This document shows, piece after piece, positions 57,254-64,000 of a DNA stretch of 64,000 bases; position 1 is the first letter of the stretch; every line of letters begins with the position of its first letter. Below the pieces are notes generated by a model that saw only the letters and a program-made list of their open reading frames with translations, had not been told where the DNA came from and did not search any database. A program made the translations under genes and the position numbers. This DNA comes from Acinetobacter marinus (GTDB taxonomy: Bacteria; Pseudomonadota; Gammaproteobacteria; Pseudomonadales; Moraxellaceae): the NCBI RefSeq assembly GCF_900096915.1, contig NZ_FMYK01000004.1, positions 1 to 64,000 of the forward strand. The letters run 5' to 3'.

Positions 57254-58204
57254 ATGAAAATCTCACTCGTTGTACCTGTATTTAACGAACAAGAAACCAT
57301 TGATATTTTTTATTCAACTATTCGATCTAATCGTTACTTTTTATCATACGAAGTTGAAATTGTTTTTGTCAATGACGGTAGTACAGATTTTACCGAGCAA
57401 ATTATTCATACGCTTGCGAGTACGGATGAACTTATTGTACCCCTTCATTTTGTGCGCAATTTCGGTAAAGAGCCTGCACTGATGGCTGGATTGGAATATG
57501 CAACAGGTGATGTGGTGATTCCGATAGATGTTGACCTTCAAGATCCTGTGGAGCTAATCCCTCAGATGATCGAGGCTTGGAATAATGGTGCAGAAATTGT
57601 CCTTGCAAAACGCATCAACAGAGACAGTGACTCACTGTTAAAAAGGTCTACAGCATATTGGTTTTATAAACTACATAACAAAATAAGCTCTCCAGCACTT
57701 GTAGAGAATGTTGGTGATTTTAGATTACTTGATCGCACAGTTGTCCAGCAAATTTTGCTGCTTGCGGAACGCAATTTGTTTATGAAAGGAATATTTTCAT
57801 GGGTAGGTGGTAAGACGGTGGTATTAGAATATGTTCGAACAGCACGCGTCGCAGGTCATACAAAGTTCAATGGATGGAAATTATGGAATTTGGCGATCGA
57901 AGGTGTGACGAATTTCTCAACTTTGCCACTACGTGTTTGGTCATATATTGGTTTTTTTATTGCATTATTTGCATTTCTATACGGTGCTTGGATGATATTG
58001 CAAACGCTAATTTGGGGGAATCCTGTTAAGGGGTATCCTTCCTTGTTAGTTTCTATTTTATTCTTGGGTGGTGTGCAATTAATCGGTATTGGCGTATTAG
58101 GTGAATATTTGGGACGCGTATATACCGAGGTAAAGCAACGACCTCGATATATATTAAAGGAGTCAAGCAGAAAATTATCAGATACCAGTACACGATTTAG
58201 GTAG
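57254..58204 (+). CDS. GtrB-like undecaprenyl-phosphate glucosyltransferase
   Basis: 316-aa GT2 enzyme. The N-terminal catalytic domain has SLVVPVFNEQETID, VFVNDGSTD, and the metal-binding DVDLQDPVELIP. TKFNGWKLWNLAIEGVTNFS leads into two C-terminal helices (about residues 235-295), as in GtrB/Bgt. It should transfer glucose from UDP-glucose to undecaprenyl phosphate on the cytoplasmic face. Its base composition is less AT-rich than the two genes before it. The last nine codons overlap, on the opposite strand, the end of the second pilin gene. Confidence 0.9.
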   Translation: MKISLVVPVFNEQETIDIFYSTIRSNRYFLSYEVEIVFVNDGSTDFTEQIIHTLASTDELIVPLHFVRNFGKEPALMAGLEYATGDVVIPIDVDLQDPVELIPQMIEAWNNGAEIVLAKRINRDSDSLLKRSTAYWFYKLHNKISSPALVENVGDFRLLDRTVVQQILLLAERNLFMKGIFSWVGGKTVVLEYVRTARVAGHTKFNGWKLWNLAIEGVTNFSTLPLRVWSYIGFFIALFAFLYGAWMILQTLIWGNPVKGYPSLLVSILFLGGVQLIGIGVLGEYLGRVYTEVKQRPRYILKESSRKLSDTSTRFR

Positions 58205-58621
58205 ATATTTCTGAGGAATATCTGTAGATGTACACTTCCAAATACTTGTTGCTGGGTTGGCTGTATCAGTGAGCATTGAGAAGCTCAGCGTCTTCGCTTG
58301 AAGACCTTTTGATACGTCTGAATTTTTAAAAGTCAATGAAACTGAACATTGATAACCTGTCAACGTGGTTAAATCAATAGTTGAAATATACCGACTAGAA
58401 ATTGTATTACTGGAAAGTCCAAGCTCGGTTAAAGTAGGGCAGCTTGCTGTTTGCCAATAAATATCACTGACTTGATTTTTATAGCCACTTGCAAACATGA
58501 GTGCTTCCGAAACCTGAGATCGAGCAATATAGTCTTGATATGCTGGAATGGCAATCGCAGCTAAAATACCAATAATTGCTACCACGATCATGAGCTCTAT
58601 TAAGGTAAAACCTCTTTGCAT
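58178..58621 (-). CDS. Second type IV pilin, convergent with the gtr cluster
   Basis: 147-aa prepilin with leader MQRG and the helix FTLIELMIVVAIIGILAAIA, identical in protein to PilA over the first 29 mature residues but with many silent differences in DNA. The globular domain is unrelated in detail, with an extra Cys pair (TASCPTLTE, GYQCSVSL). The disulfide-loop tail PQKYLPKSCTGI resembles PilA but ends in Ile, not Ser. It has its own sigma54 promoter. Could be an alternative major pilin; a minor-pilin role is less likely given the similarity. Confidence 0.92.
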   Translation of the reverse strand: MQRGFTLIELMIVVAIIGILAAIAIPAYQDYIARSQVSEALMFASGYKNQVSDIYWQTASCPTLTELGLSSNTISSRYISTIDLTTLTGYQCSVSLTFKNSDVSKGLQAKTLSFSMLTDTANPATSIWKCTSTDIPQKYLPKSCTGI

Positions 58622-58651
58622 TTTGAAATACCCCTATTTTATAAAATATTT

Positions 58652-58668
58652 TGCAATAATAGTGCCAA
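58652..58668 (-). promoter_or_regulatory. Sigma54 (RpoN) promoter of the second pilin
   Basis: On the minus strand the sequence reads TTGGCACTATTATTGCA, a full match to TGGCAC-N5-TTGCA. The -12 GC lies about 32 bases before the ATG, leaving a leader near 20 nt. Confidence 0.88.
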
Positions 58669-58833
58669 TAAAAAAAGTTTTATAAACAATGTATTGGGTT
58701 TGCGCTGTTAAAATAGCATGGAGCAAAATGCCGACAACTGACAAATATCGCAACAAAATGACAAGTATTAATTTGATGTACAAACTGTATTGAGTATCAT
58801 AGACTTACATTTTATGTTGGTGCCTGGTGTCGA

Positions 58834-59568
58834 GTGAAGTCTAATCGTGTGAGATTTTTAGCGAGTCATTTATTCATTTCGTTTTTATTTGCGCTTGTTG
58901 TAATCTTAATTGTATTTTTTATTTGGTATCCTTATCCTTTAGCTAAAGCTACAGGGGTAACACATATATTTTTAATATTGATATTTGTGGATATTATCAT
59001 GGGACCATTACTGTGCTTTGTGGTCTACAATGAATCTAAAAAATCATTAAAGTTTGACTTAGGGGCAATTATCTTTCTTCAATTGATTGCGTTGATTTAT
59101 GGAATGAACTTTATCGCTGCAGGTCGACCAGTTTGGATTGCTTATAATGTTGATCAATTTGAGTTGATTCGTAATAATGAATTGGTGATTAATTCAAAAG
59201 AAAAAGGAACAACATTATTTCAAGCGACATGGTTTAAACCTAAATATGTAGGTGTTCAATTTTCTACAGATCAGAAGATAAAGTCAGATGATATGTTCGA
59301 TGAAATTTTTAATGGCATTTCAATTGCACAAAAGCCAGCTAGATATGTGCCATTTACGCAAGTCTCAAAGATGATAAATGAAAAAGCACAGGAATTAAGT
59401 TTACTTAACAAGTATAATGATCCAGAGCTTGTATGGAAGGTTATTGAGAAAAACCCTTCTGCAACGGCATTCGTGCCATTGAAAGCCAATGCAATAGATA
59501 TGACTGTACTTATTAATAAAGAAAAAGGCGAAGTGGTTAAAATCGTCGATCTTCGACCGTGGAAATAA
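58834..59568 (+). CDS. tfpZ: Type IV pilin accessory protein, TfpZ family
   Basis: 244-aa membrane protein with about four helices in the first 110 residues (HLFISFLFALVVILIVFFIWY; IFVDIIMGPLLCFVVYN), followed by a soluble domain that starts AAGRPVWIAYNVDQFELI. This matches the TfpX/TfpZ (FimB) accessory proteins encoded next to pilins in Pseudomonas and Acinetobacter, which aid surface pilin display. GTG start. Divergent from the second pilin gene by 212 bases, in which lie that pilin's promoter and possible activator sites. Confidence 0.85.
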   Translation: MKSNRVRFLASHLFISFLFALVVILIVFFIWYPYPLAKATGVTHIFLILIFVDIIMGPLLCFVVYNESKKSLKFDLGAIIFLQLIALIYGMNFIAAGRPVWIAYNVDQFELIRNNELVINSKEKGTTLFQATWFKPKYVGVQFSTDQKIKSDDMFDEIFNGISIAQKPARYVPFTQVSKMINEKAQELSLLNKYNDPELVWKVIEKNPSATAFVPLKANAIDMTVLINKEKGEVVKIVDLRPWK

Positions 59569-59585
59569 CATTGAAATTAGCACAG

Positions 59586-59614
59586 AAAAAATCCCGCACA
59601 CAGCGGGATTTTTT
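59586..59614. terminator. Bidirectional terminator between tfpZ and bfr
   Basis: AAAAAATCCCGC, loop ACACA, GCGGGATTTTTT: a strong hairpin with T runs on both strands, between the convergent tfpZ and bfr genes. Confidence 0.9.
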
Positions 59615-59629
59615 AAGAAAAAGAAAAGA

Positions 59630-60103
59630 TTATTCCTCTTCCATATTCTTCTGAATAAAGTTTTCAATACCGACTTTACCGATCAGATCAAGCTGTGTAT
59701 CCGCCCAGTCGAGATAATCTTCATCTTTCTCTAAGATGCTACGAAGCAAGTCGCGCGTCACATAGTCCATCTCTTGTTCAGCCATCACGATCGCAGATTG
59801 TAACGCTTCGATATTTTCTTTGACCTTGCGTACATCACATTTCAGCACTTCTTCGGTATGCTGACCAATATACAGCTTGCCTAGATGTTGTAGGTTTGGC
59901 AGACCTTCTAAAAATAGAATACGCTCAATGACTTTATCCGCATGTTTCATCTGACGGATCGATTCTTTATATTCCGCTTCGCCAAGACCTTCGATGCCCC
60001 AGTCGTTAAACATGCGAGAGTGCAAAAAATACTGATTGATCGCCGTCAACTCATGAAAAAGCACTTGATTGAGCTGTTGAATGACTTGTTTACTACCTTG
60101 CAT
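59630..60103 (-). CDS. bfr: Bacterioferritin, haem-binding subunit lacking most ferroxidase ligands
   Basis: 157-aa ferritin-like subunit. Met52, the haem ligand, is present in IRQMKHADKVIERILFLEG. Of the six E. coli ferroxidase ligands, Glu18 and His54 remain, but Glu51 is Gln, Glu94 aligns with Val, Glu127 with Asp and His130 with Tyr (EKDEDYLDW). It therefore resembles the alpha-type Bfr of Pseudomonas and Neisseria, which binds haem and needs a second subunit with a ferroxidase centre. Iron storage role. bfd, its reductase partner, is 0.9 kb upstream beyond a Uma2 gene. Confidence 0.92.
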   Translation of the reverse strand: MQGSKQVIQQLNQVLFHELTAINQYFLHSRMFNDWGIEGLGEAEYKESIRQMKHADKVIERILFLEGLPNLQHLGKLYIGQHTEEVLKCDVRKVKENIEALQSAIVMAEQEMDYVTRDLLRSILEKDEDYLDWADTQLDLIGKVGIENFIQKNMEEE

Positions 60104-60316
60104 GATCGCACTCCAAAAATATAAAAAAATTCAAATCACTTAATTTATAAATAGTCTAAGCGTTTCATGGTGGATGTGCGAGGACTTTTTAGAACGGCAA
60201 ATGAGAATAAAAATGAATATGGCTGTGAACAAAAAATTATCGTGTATCTGAAATATATCCTTTGAGGCGGCTATGCTATAGTGATTGATCAATGAACAAT
60301 GCCACGCAGGTGGGAT

Positions 60317-60862
60317 ATGAGCTTTGCGAACAAACATCGGATCGATGCACAACAATATATCCAAGGTGAATTAAATAGCACCATCAAACATGAATTCATC
60401 AATGGTGAGGTTTTTGCCATGGTCGGTGCTAGTGCAATCCATAATGTGATTTCAGGAAATATATTTACCACATTGAATCTTCACTTAAAAGGCAAGCCAT
60501 GTCGTCCATTTATGAATGATATGAAGGTGCGTATTGCCGACAATTTTTATTATCCTGATGTCATGGTGGATTGTTCAAAATTGTCGCCCAATATGTATTT
60601 TGTCGAAACGCCAATTTTGATCGTTGAGGTGCTGTCTGCATCAACCAAAAGCTATGATAAAACATTTAAATTACAAGAGTATCAGCGCATTCCAACGCTT
60701 CAAGAATATCTGATGGTCGATCAAGAGCGTCAGTGGGTTGAGTTGCGTAGTCGCTTAGATGATTGGCAAGCGCAATATTATGAAATGGGCGATGAATTGA
60801 TTCTACAGTCGGTCGGCTTAAAGCTGTCAGTTGCAGAGGTCTATGATGGGATTGAATTCTAA
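60317..60862 (+). CDS. Uma2-family (DUF820) putative restriction-like endonuclease
   Basis: 181-aa protein of the PD-(D/E)XK-fold Uma2 family. Typical blocks are KHEFINGEVFAMVGAS, the probable catalytic Asp in FYYPDVMVDC, and the IVEVLSASTKSYDKTFKL motif with the Glu and Lys. LQEYLMVDQERQWVEL follows. The family is abundant in cyanobacteria and scattered elsewhere by transfer; its function is unsettled. I chose the ATG at 60317 (AGGTGGG upstream); an ATG at 60299 is in frame. It lies alone, on the opposite strand to bfr and bfd. Confidence 0.85.
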   Translation: MSFANKHRIDAQQYIQGELNSTIKHEFINGEVFAMVGASAIHNVISGNIFTTLNLHLKGKPCRPFMNDMKVRIADNFYYPDVMVDCSKLSPNMYFVETPILIVEVLSASTKSYDKTFKLQEYQRIPTLQEYLMVDQERQWVELRSRLDDWQAQYYEMGDELILQSVGLKLSVAEVYDGIEF

Positions 60863-60989
60863 AAAATATGGATCAATTAAACTTCACTTAAAACACTGAA
60901 AATAATAAAAATAAACCCATCTTGAGTCGAGGTGGGGGAGGAGTAGTTTGCGCTTATCTTTGTTTATTGTTGTAGTTTGAATGATTCAC

Positions 60990-61184
60990 TTATGCTGCAA
61001 CAGAAATTCGTGCTGCAATTTGCGCCAGTTCATCTGAAATGAGCGCTTTTGCTTCAGGTGCACATTTACCACAACAGGTACCAAGATCCAGCATTTCACG
61101 CACTTCACGATAGCTCTGTGCGCCATTTTGCATGGCATCTTTGATGTCTTGATCGGTAATTCCACGGCATAAACAAATGTACAT
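60990..61184 (-). CDS. bfd: Bacterioferritin-associated ferredoxin
   Basis: 64-aa 2Fe-2S protein that reduces bacterioferritin haem to release iron. Cluster cysteines are Cys4 and Cys6 (MYICLCRGITD) and the Cys-x2-Cys of TCCGKCAPEAK (about residues 38-41). Length and start match the family. A Fur-like box lies about 40 bases upstream, in line with iron-repressed expression known for bfd. Confidence 0.93.
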   Translation of the reverse strand: MYICLCRGITDQDIKDAMQNGAQSYREVREMLDLGTCCGKCAPEAKALISDELAQIAARISVAA

Positions 61185-61224
61185 CAGATTAGACCTGAGT
61201 GTGAATTGGATAAGTAATATTATT

Positions 61225-61237
61225 GATAATTGTTATC
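61225..61237. promoter_or_regulatory. Fur-like box upstream of bfd
   Basis: GATAA-TTG-TTATC is a palindrome within ATTGATAATTGTTATCG, close to the GATAAT-based Fur repeat. It is placed 41-53 bases before the bfd start, where it would overlap a promoter. Regulation by Fur is inferred. Confidence 0.6.
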
Positions 61238-61282
61238 GTTTGTCAATCAATTTCATTGTTTTTTATGTTAATCACGATTGGA

Positions 61283-61322
61283 AAAAAAGATCACAAGTTA
61301 AATTTTGATCGATAACTTGTGA
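61283..61322 (-). terminator. Intrinsic terminator of ridA
   Basis: TCACAAGTTA (61291-61300) pairs perfectly with TAACTTGTGA (61313-61322) across a 12-base loop. On the minus strand the hairpin is followed by TCTTTTTTTC. It ends the ridA transcript before bfd. Confidence 0.8.
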
Positions 61323-61369
61323 CCTTGTTTTTAAGGACTATATTTAAGATACTGTTTATATTGAAAAAT

Positions 61370-61753
61370 TTAATTATTGATACACACTATTCCATCCATC
61401 TCGACCAAAGCCCCTTTTGGGAGGCTTGAAACGCCAAGTGCTGCGCGAGCGGGGTAGGGTTGGGCAAAATATTCGCCCATGATTTGGTTGACCAATTGAA
61501 AATGAGAGAGGTCGGTTAGGAAGATATTGAGTTTTGCAAAATCAGCGAGACTAGCATCTGCGGCAGCACAGACTGCTTTGATATTGTCGAATACACGTCG
61601 AATTTGTGCCTCAATCCCATCGACAAGCTCCATGCTATATGGGTCAAGACCAATCTGACCTGAAAGATATAAGGTGTTGTCTACCAAAATCGCTTGTGAA
61701 TATGTGCCAATCGCAGCGGGTGCATGTTCTGTGTGGATCACTTGACGTGTCAT
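61370..61753 (-). CDS. ridA: RidA/YjgF/YER057c family enamine/imine deaminase
   Basis: 127-aa trimeric protein that hydrolyses reactive 2-aminoacrylate and related imines. It begins TRQVIHTEHAPAAIGTYSQA; the catalytic Arg is in YPARAALGVSSLPKGALVEMD near residue 105, and LYLSGQIGLDP is the family motif. It lies 41 bases downstream of spoT on the same strand, a common pairing. Confidence 0.94.
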   Translation of the reverse strand: MTRQVIHTEHAPAAIGTYSQAILVDNTLYLSGQIGLDPYSMELVDGIEAQIRRVFDNIKAVCAAADASLADFAKLNIFLTDLSHFQLVNQIMGEYFAQPYPARAALGVSSLPKGALVEMDGIVCINN

Positions 61754-61794
61754 GGGAGAGTTTCTCCTGTTGTGTTTATCGATGAATGTGTTGT

Positions 61795-63897
61795 TTAGCT
61801 TACTTTTGCAGATTGATGGTTTGCAAAAGGCATAAAGAGTCGTGTAATTTTTGGAAAATGCAGGGTCATGCGTAATTCTCGAATGATACTTGCAAGATGA
61901 CGTCGATCATTGACCACAATATTAAAATAGGTGGTTTCATTTTCATGTTGAACCGCTTCGACCCCTGCATTGGCTTTACGTGCATGGTAAATCGCCTCAG
62001 AGGTTTGTTCATCATCGAGCAGTTCATCAATGGCAAGATAGGCATGGAAGCGAGCACCTTCAGGGTTTTGATCATACCATGAAAGCGGCATGATGTTTTC
62101 GGGATGCTTATGTTGCTCTTGCTGTAAGTTATTGCATTGGGTGCGATGTACGATCAGTCCACGACGCGTGAGGTGTCCCATGATCGGATCACCAAAGACA
62201 GGATTACAGCAATGTCCATATTTGACTTCGACACCTTCAGTGCCTTGGATCAGCACCAGCGTATTGTCAGTTTGTGTGGATTGCTGATGATGTAGTCTAT
62301 TTGCCACCAACTGTGGTAAGAGGTCACCTACGGCAATTTGCTCAAATAACGCATCTTTTGTTTCCACATGTCGCCATTCTAATAAACACTGCCAATCTTT
62401 ATCGGAAAGCTGATCAATCGAATCATTAAACATTTTTAAGGCACGATTTAAGGCTTGCTGACCAATCAAGATCTGCTCATCCACATCTTGCTCACGTAAA
62501 ATATTTTGGATGGCACGACGTGCTTTTTGTGTGTTGATAAAGCTGAGCCAATCTGGATTTGGCGTGGCGAGCACATCAGTAATAATTTCCACCACTTGAC
62601 CATTCAGAATTGGCGTGGAAAGTGGTTTTTGCACACCGTTGATTTTACACCCAACTGCATGATTGCCTAAAAATAAACTGGCAGCATAAGCAAAATCGAC
62701 CGCAGTTGCGCCACGAGGCAACTCATGGATATGCCCTTGTGGTGTGTAGGCGATGATTTTTTCTTGATGCAGATAATCGAGTAAGTCGTTAAAAGTGGTC
62801 TTGGCACAGCTTTCGTCAATCAGATCATTGAGACTCTGTAAGGAGGCTTGGATCGCAGAGCGACAGGCTTGCGGGGCAGCATCGCCGAGTACCATGCCAA
62901 AACGCGCGGTTTTGCGCATCAGCTCGGTTTGAATGTTCAGCGTTAAAAAGGTCTTATCGCCTTGTAACTCTAATAATAAGGCTTGATTACCGCCAGGCAT
63001 CGGCTTGCGAATATGATCGGTGTAGCTGATCGTGGTGAATTGTTCGGTGAGGTGTTTGAACAAATCGTCACAGTCTTGTACCCGCTGTAAAATAATATCA
63101 AAGGCATGGCTGTTGGTGAGTTGATTGAGATCAAGTTTGTTTTTAATAAAATGGCGGAGTAAGTTGGTATTGTTATTTTTCTTTTTAATGCGACCTTCGA
63201 TATTGTTTTCAGTGAGGATTTGGTGCAGTCGCTGATCCCAAATATTCTGATATTCTTCACGCTTCAGCTTTGTTTCTGAGAGTGCTTGCTGAATACTGGC
63301 ATACATATCGATGTCAAGATTTTGATAACACAGATCTTCTAGCCAATCTCCCATCTCATTCATACCGACCAGTCGTGCCATTGGAACATAAATTTCAAAG
63401 GTTTCACGGGCAATGCGTTCACGCTTATCGGGGCGAAGCGCATCGAGCGTGGTCATATTATGATAGCGGTCGGAGAGTTTAATAATAATGACACGTGGAT
63501 CTTGTAAAGTCGCCTGCAAAAATTTACGGAACGACGCCGCTTTGTTGTATTGCTTGTCACTGGAGCTGGTGAGCTTAGTCACGCCATCAACCAAATGCGC
63601 AACTGTGGCATTAAAGCGCTCGGTGATTTGCTCTTTGCTGACCTCAGTATCTTCAATCACGTCATGCAGTAATGCTGCTGCCAAAGTGTCTGCATCCATT
63701 CGCATGTGCGCAAGTAAGCACGCCACCGCAATTGGATGGAGAATATAGGGTTCGCCACTTTTACGCGTCACTCCTGCATGCGCTTCATCGGCGAAGTCGC
63801 TAGCCTCCATCACCAGCTTTACTTTTTCAGGTGCTAAGTAAGGCGTAATGATGGATTGGAGTTGTTGCTTGGCATGGCTGACGGCATCACCTGGCAT
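61795..63897 (-). CDS. spoT: SpoT: (p)ppGpp hydrolase with a degenerate synthetase domain
   Basis: 700-aa RelA/SpoT homologue. The HD hydrolase domain is intact: LHPIAVACLLAHMRMD, AALLHDVIEDTEV and IIIKLSDRYHNMTTL. The synthetase domain (about residues 220-345) is barely recognisable: the substrate loop reads YTDHIRKPMPGGNQALLLEL instead of the YxDYIAxPKxNGYQSLHT pattern, and the usual ExQIRT reads LNIQTEL, without the catalytic Glu. TGS (YTPQGHIHELPRGATAVDF), helical/ZFD and ACT regions follow. Moraxellaceae SpoT is known to be hydrolase-only, so this is normal for the group. AGGA precedes the ATG. Confidence 0.93.
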   Translation of the reverse strand: MPGDAVSHAKQQLQSIITPYLAPEKVKLVMEASDFADEAHAGVTRKSGEPYILHPIAVACLLAHMRMDADTLAAALLHDVIEDTEVSKEQITERFNATVAHLVDGVTKLTSSSDKQYNKAASFRKFLQATLQDPRVIIIKLSDRYHNMTTLDALRPDKRERIARETFEIYVPMARLVGMNEMGDWLEDLCYQNLDIDMYASIQQALSETKLKREEYQNIWDQRLHQILTENNIEGRIKKKNNNTNLLRHFIKNKLDLNQLTNSHAFDIILQRVQDCDDLFKHLTEQFTTISYTDHIRKPMPGGNQALLLELQGDKTFLTLNIQTELMRKTARFGMVLGDAAPQACRSAIQASLQSLNDLIDESCAKTTFNDLLDYLHQEKIIAYTPQGHIHELPRGATAVDFAYAASLFLGNHAVGCKINGVQKPLSTPILNGQVVEIITDVLATPNPDWLSFINTQKARRAIQNILREQDVDEQILIGQQALNRALKMFNDSIDQLSDKDWQCLLEWRHVETKDALFEQIAVGDLLPQLVANRLHHQQSTQTDNTLVLIQGTEGVEVKYGHCCNPVFGDPIMGHLTRRGLIVHRTQCNNLQQEQHKHPENIMPLSWYDQNPEGARFHAYLAIDELLDDEQTSEAIYHARKANAGVEAVQHENETTYFNIVVNDRRHLASIIRELRMTLHFPKITRLFMPFANHQSAKVS

Positions 63898-64000
63898 AGA
63901 AGATGGATCCTAAAAACTGAATGTCGCAAAAATAAAATGAATCTTATAATGAAAAACAAATTGACCTTTTTGTCAAATGTTTTCTATAGAAACGCCTAAG

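Noticed and set aside
58178..58621. Second pilin as a silent pilS-type donor cassette
   Set aside because: It has a start codon, a full leader peptide and a consensus sigma54 promoter, so it looks expressible.
61795..63897. spoT as a pseudogene because of its degenerate synthetase domain
   Set aside because: The frame is full length, the hydrolase and C-terminal domains are intact, and hydrolase-only SpoT is normal in this family.

Overview
The window reads as chromosome of a gammaproteobacterium of the family Moraxellaceae, most likely an Acinetobacter species. The support is the gene content and order: an rrn operon end, a fused MrpAB antiporter, glyQ and glyS, the mla operon, ponA divergent from pilMNOPQ-aroKB-SPOR-gltBD, PilA with TfpZ, bfr and bfd, ridA and a SpoT with a decayed synthetase domain. 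Most genes are moderately AT-rich. A clearly more AT-rich patch lies at about 55.4-57.3 kb. No prophage, CRISPR array or complete insertion sequence was seen.

Layout. Positions 1-91 are the 3' end of a 5S rRNA with its terminator. 0.2-8.2 kb, minus strand: a CitT-type anion transporter, then the seven-subunit Mrp (Mnh/Pha) Na+/H+ antiporter operon (AB, C, D, E, F, G). 8.5-15.5 kb: dusC, a YdjM-like membrane protein, a compact UvrD-type helicase paired with a RecF/OLD-like ATPase, hisIE and an MFS exporter. 15.5-16.2 kb: a 163-bp element bounded by 19-bp perfect inverted repeats, then a gene for an exported, histone-H1-like Lys/Ala/Thr-rich protein. 16.4-20 kb: glyS and glyQ with a tautomerase gene between them. 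20-28 kb: an SLC13 transporter, a TauE/SafE permease, a two-gene radical-SAM DNA-modification/repair pair, a large uncharacterised protein, an HPP-CBS membrane protein and a small membrane protein.

28-34 kb: a DEAD-box RNA helicase with an RG/RD-rich tail and a long leader, then mlaFEDC for phospholipid transport, with no mlaB. 34-45 kb: ponA (PBP1a) divergent from pilMNOPQ, followed by aroK, aroB and a SPOR-domain gene. 45-51 kb: gltBD (glutamate synthase) behind a 480-bp leader with two strong dyads. 51-54.7 kb: a di-iron hydrolase-like protein and a LemA-TPM-TPM cluster.

54.7-59.6 kb is the most unusual part. Two type IV major-pilin genes face each other and each has a sigma54 promoter. 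Between them lies a three-gene GtrII-GtrA-GtrB set, which is normally an O-antigen glucosylation module. TfpZ, a pilin accessory protein, lies just outside. This looks like a pilin locus with its own membrane glucosylation system in the place where a TfpO-type pilin glycosyltransferase would be expected.

59.6-64 kb, minus strand: a bacterioferritin that keeps its haem-ligand Met but has lost four of six ferroxidase ligands, a Uma2-family nuclease gene (plus strand), bfd behind a Fur-like box, ridA, and a spoT whose hydrolase domain looks intact while the synthetase domain is degenerate.
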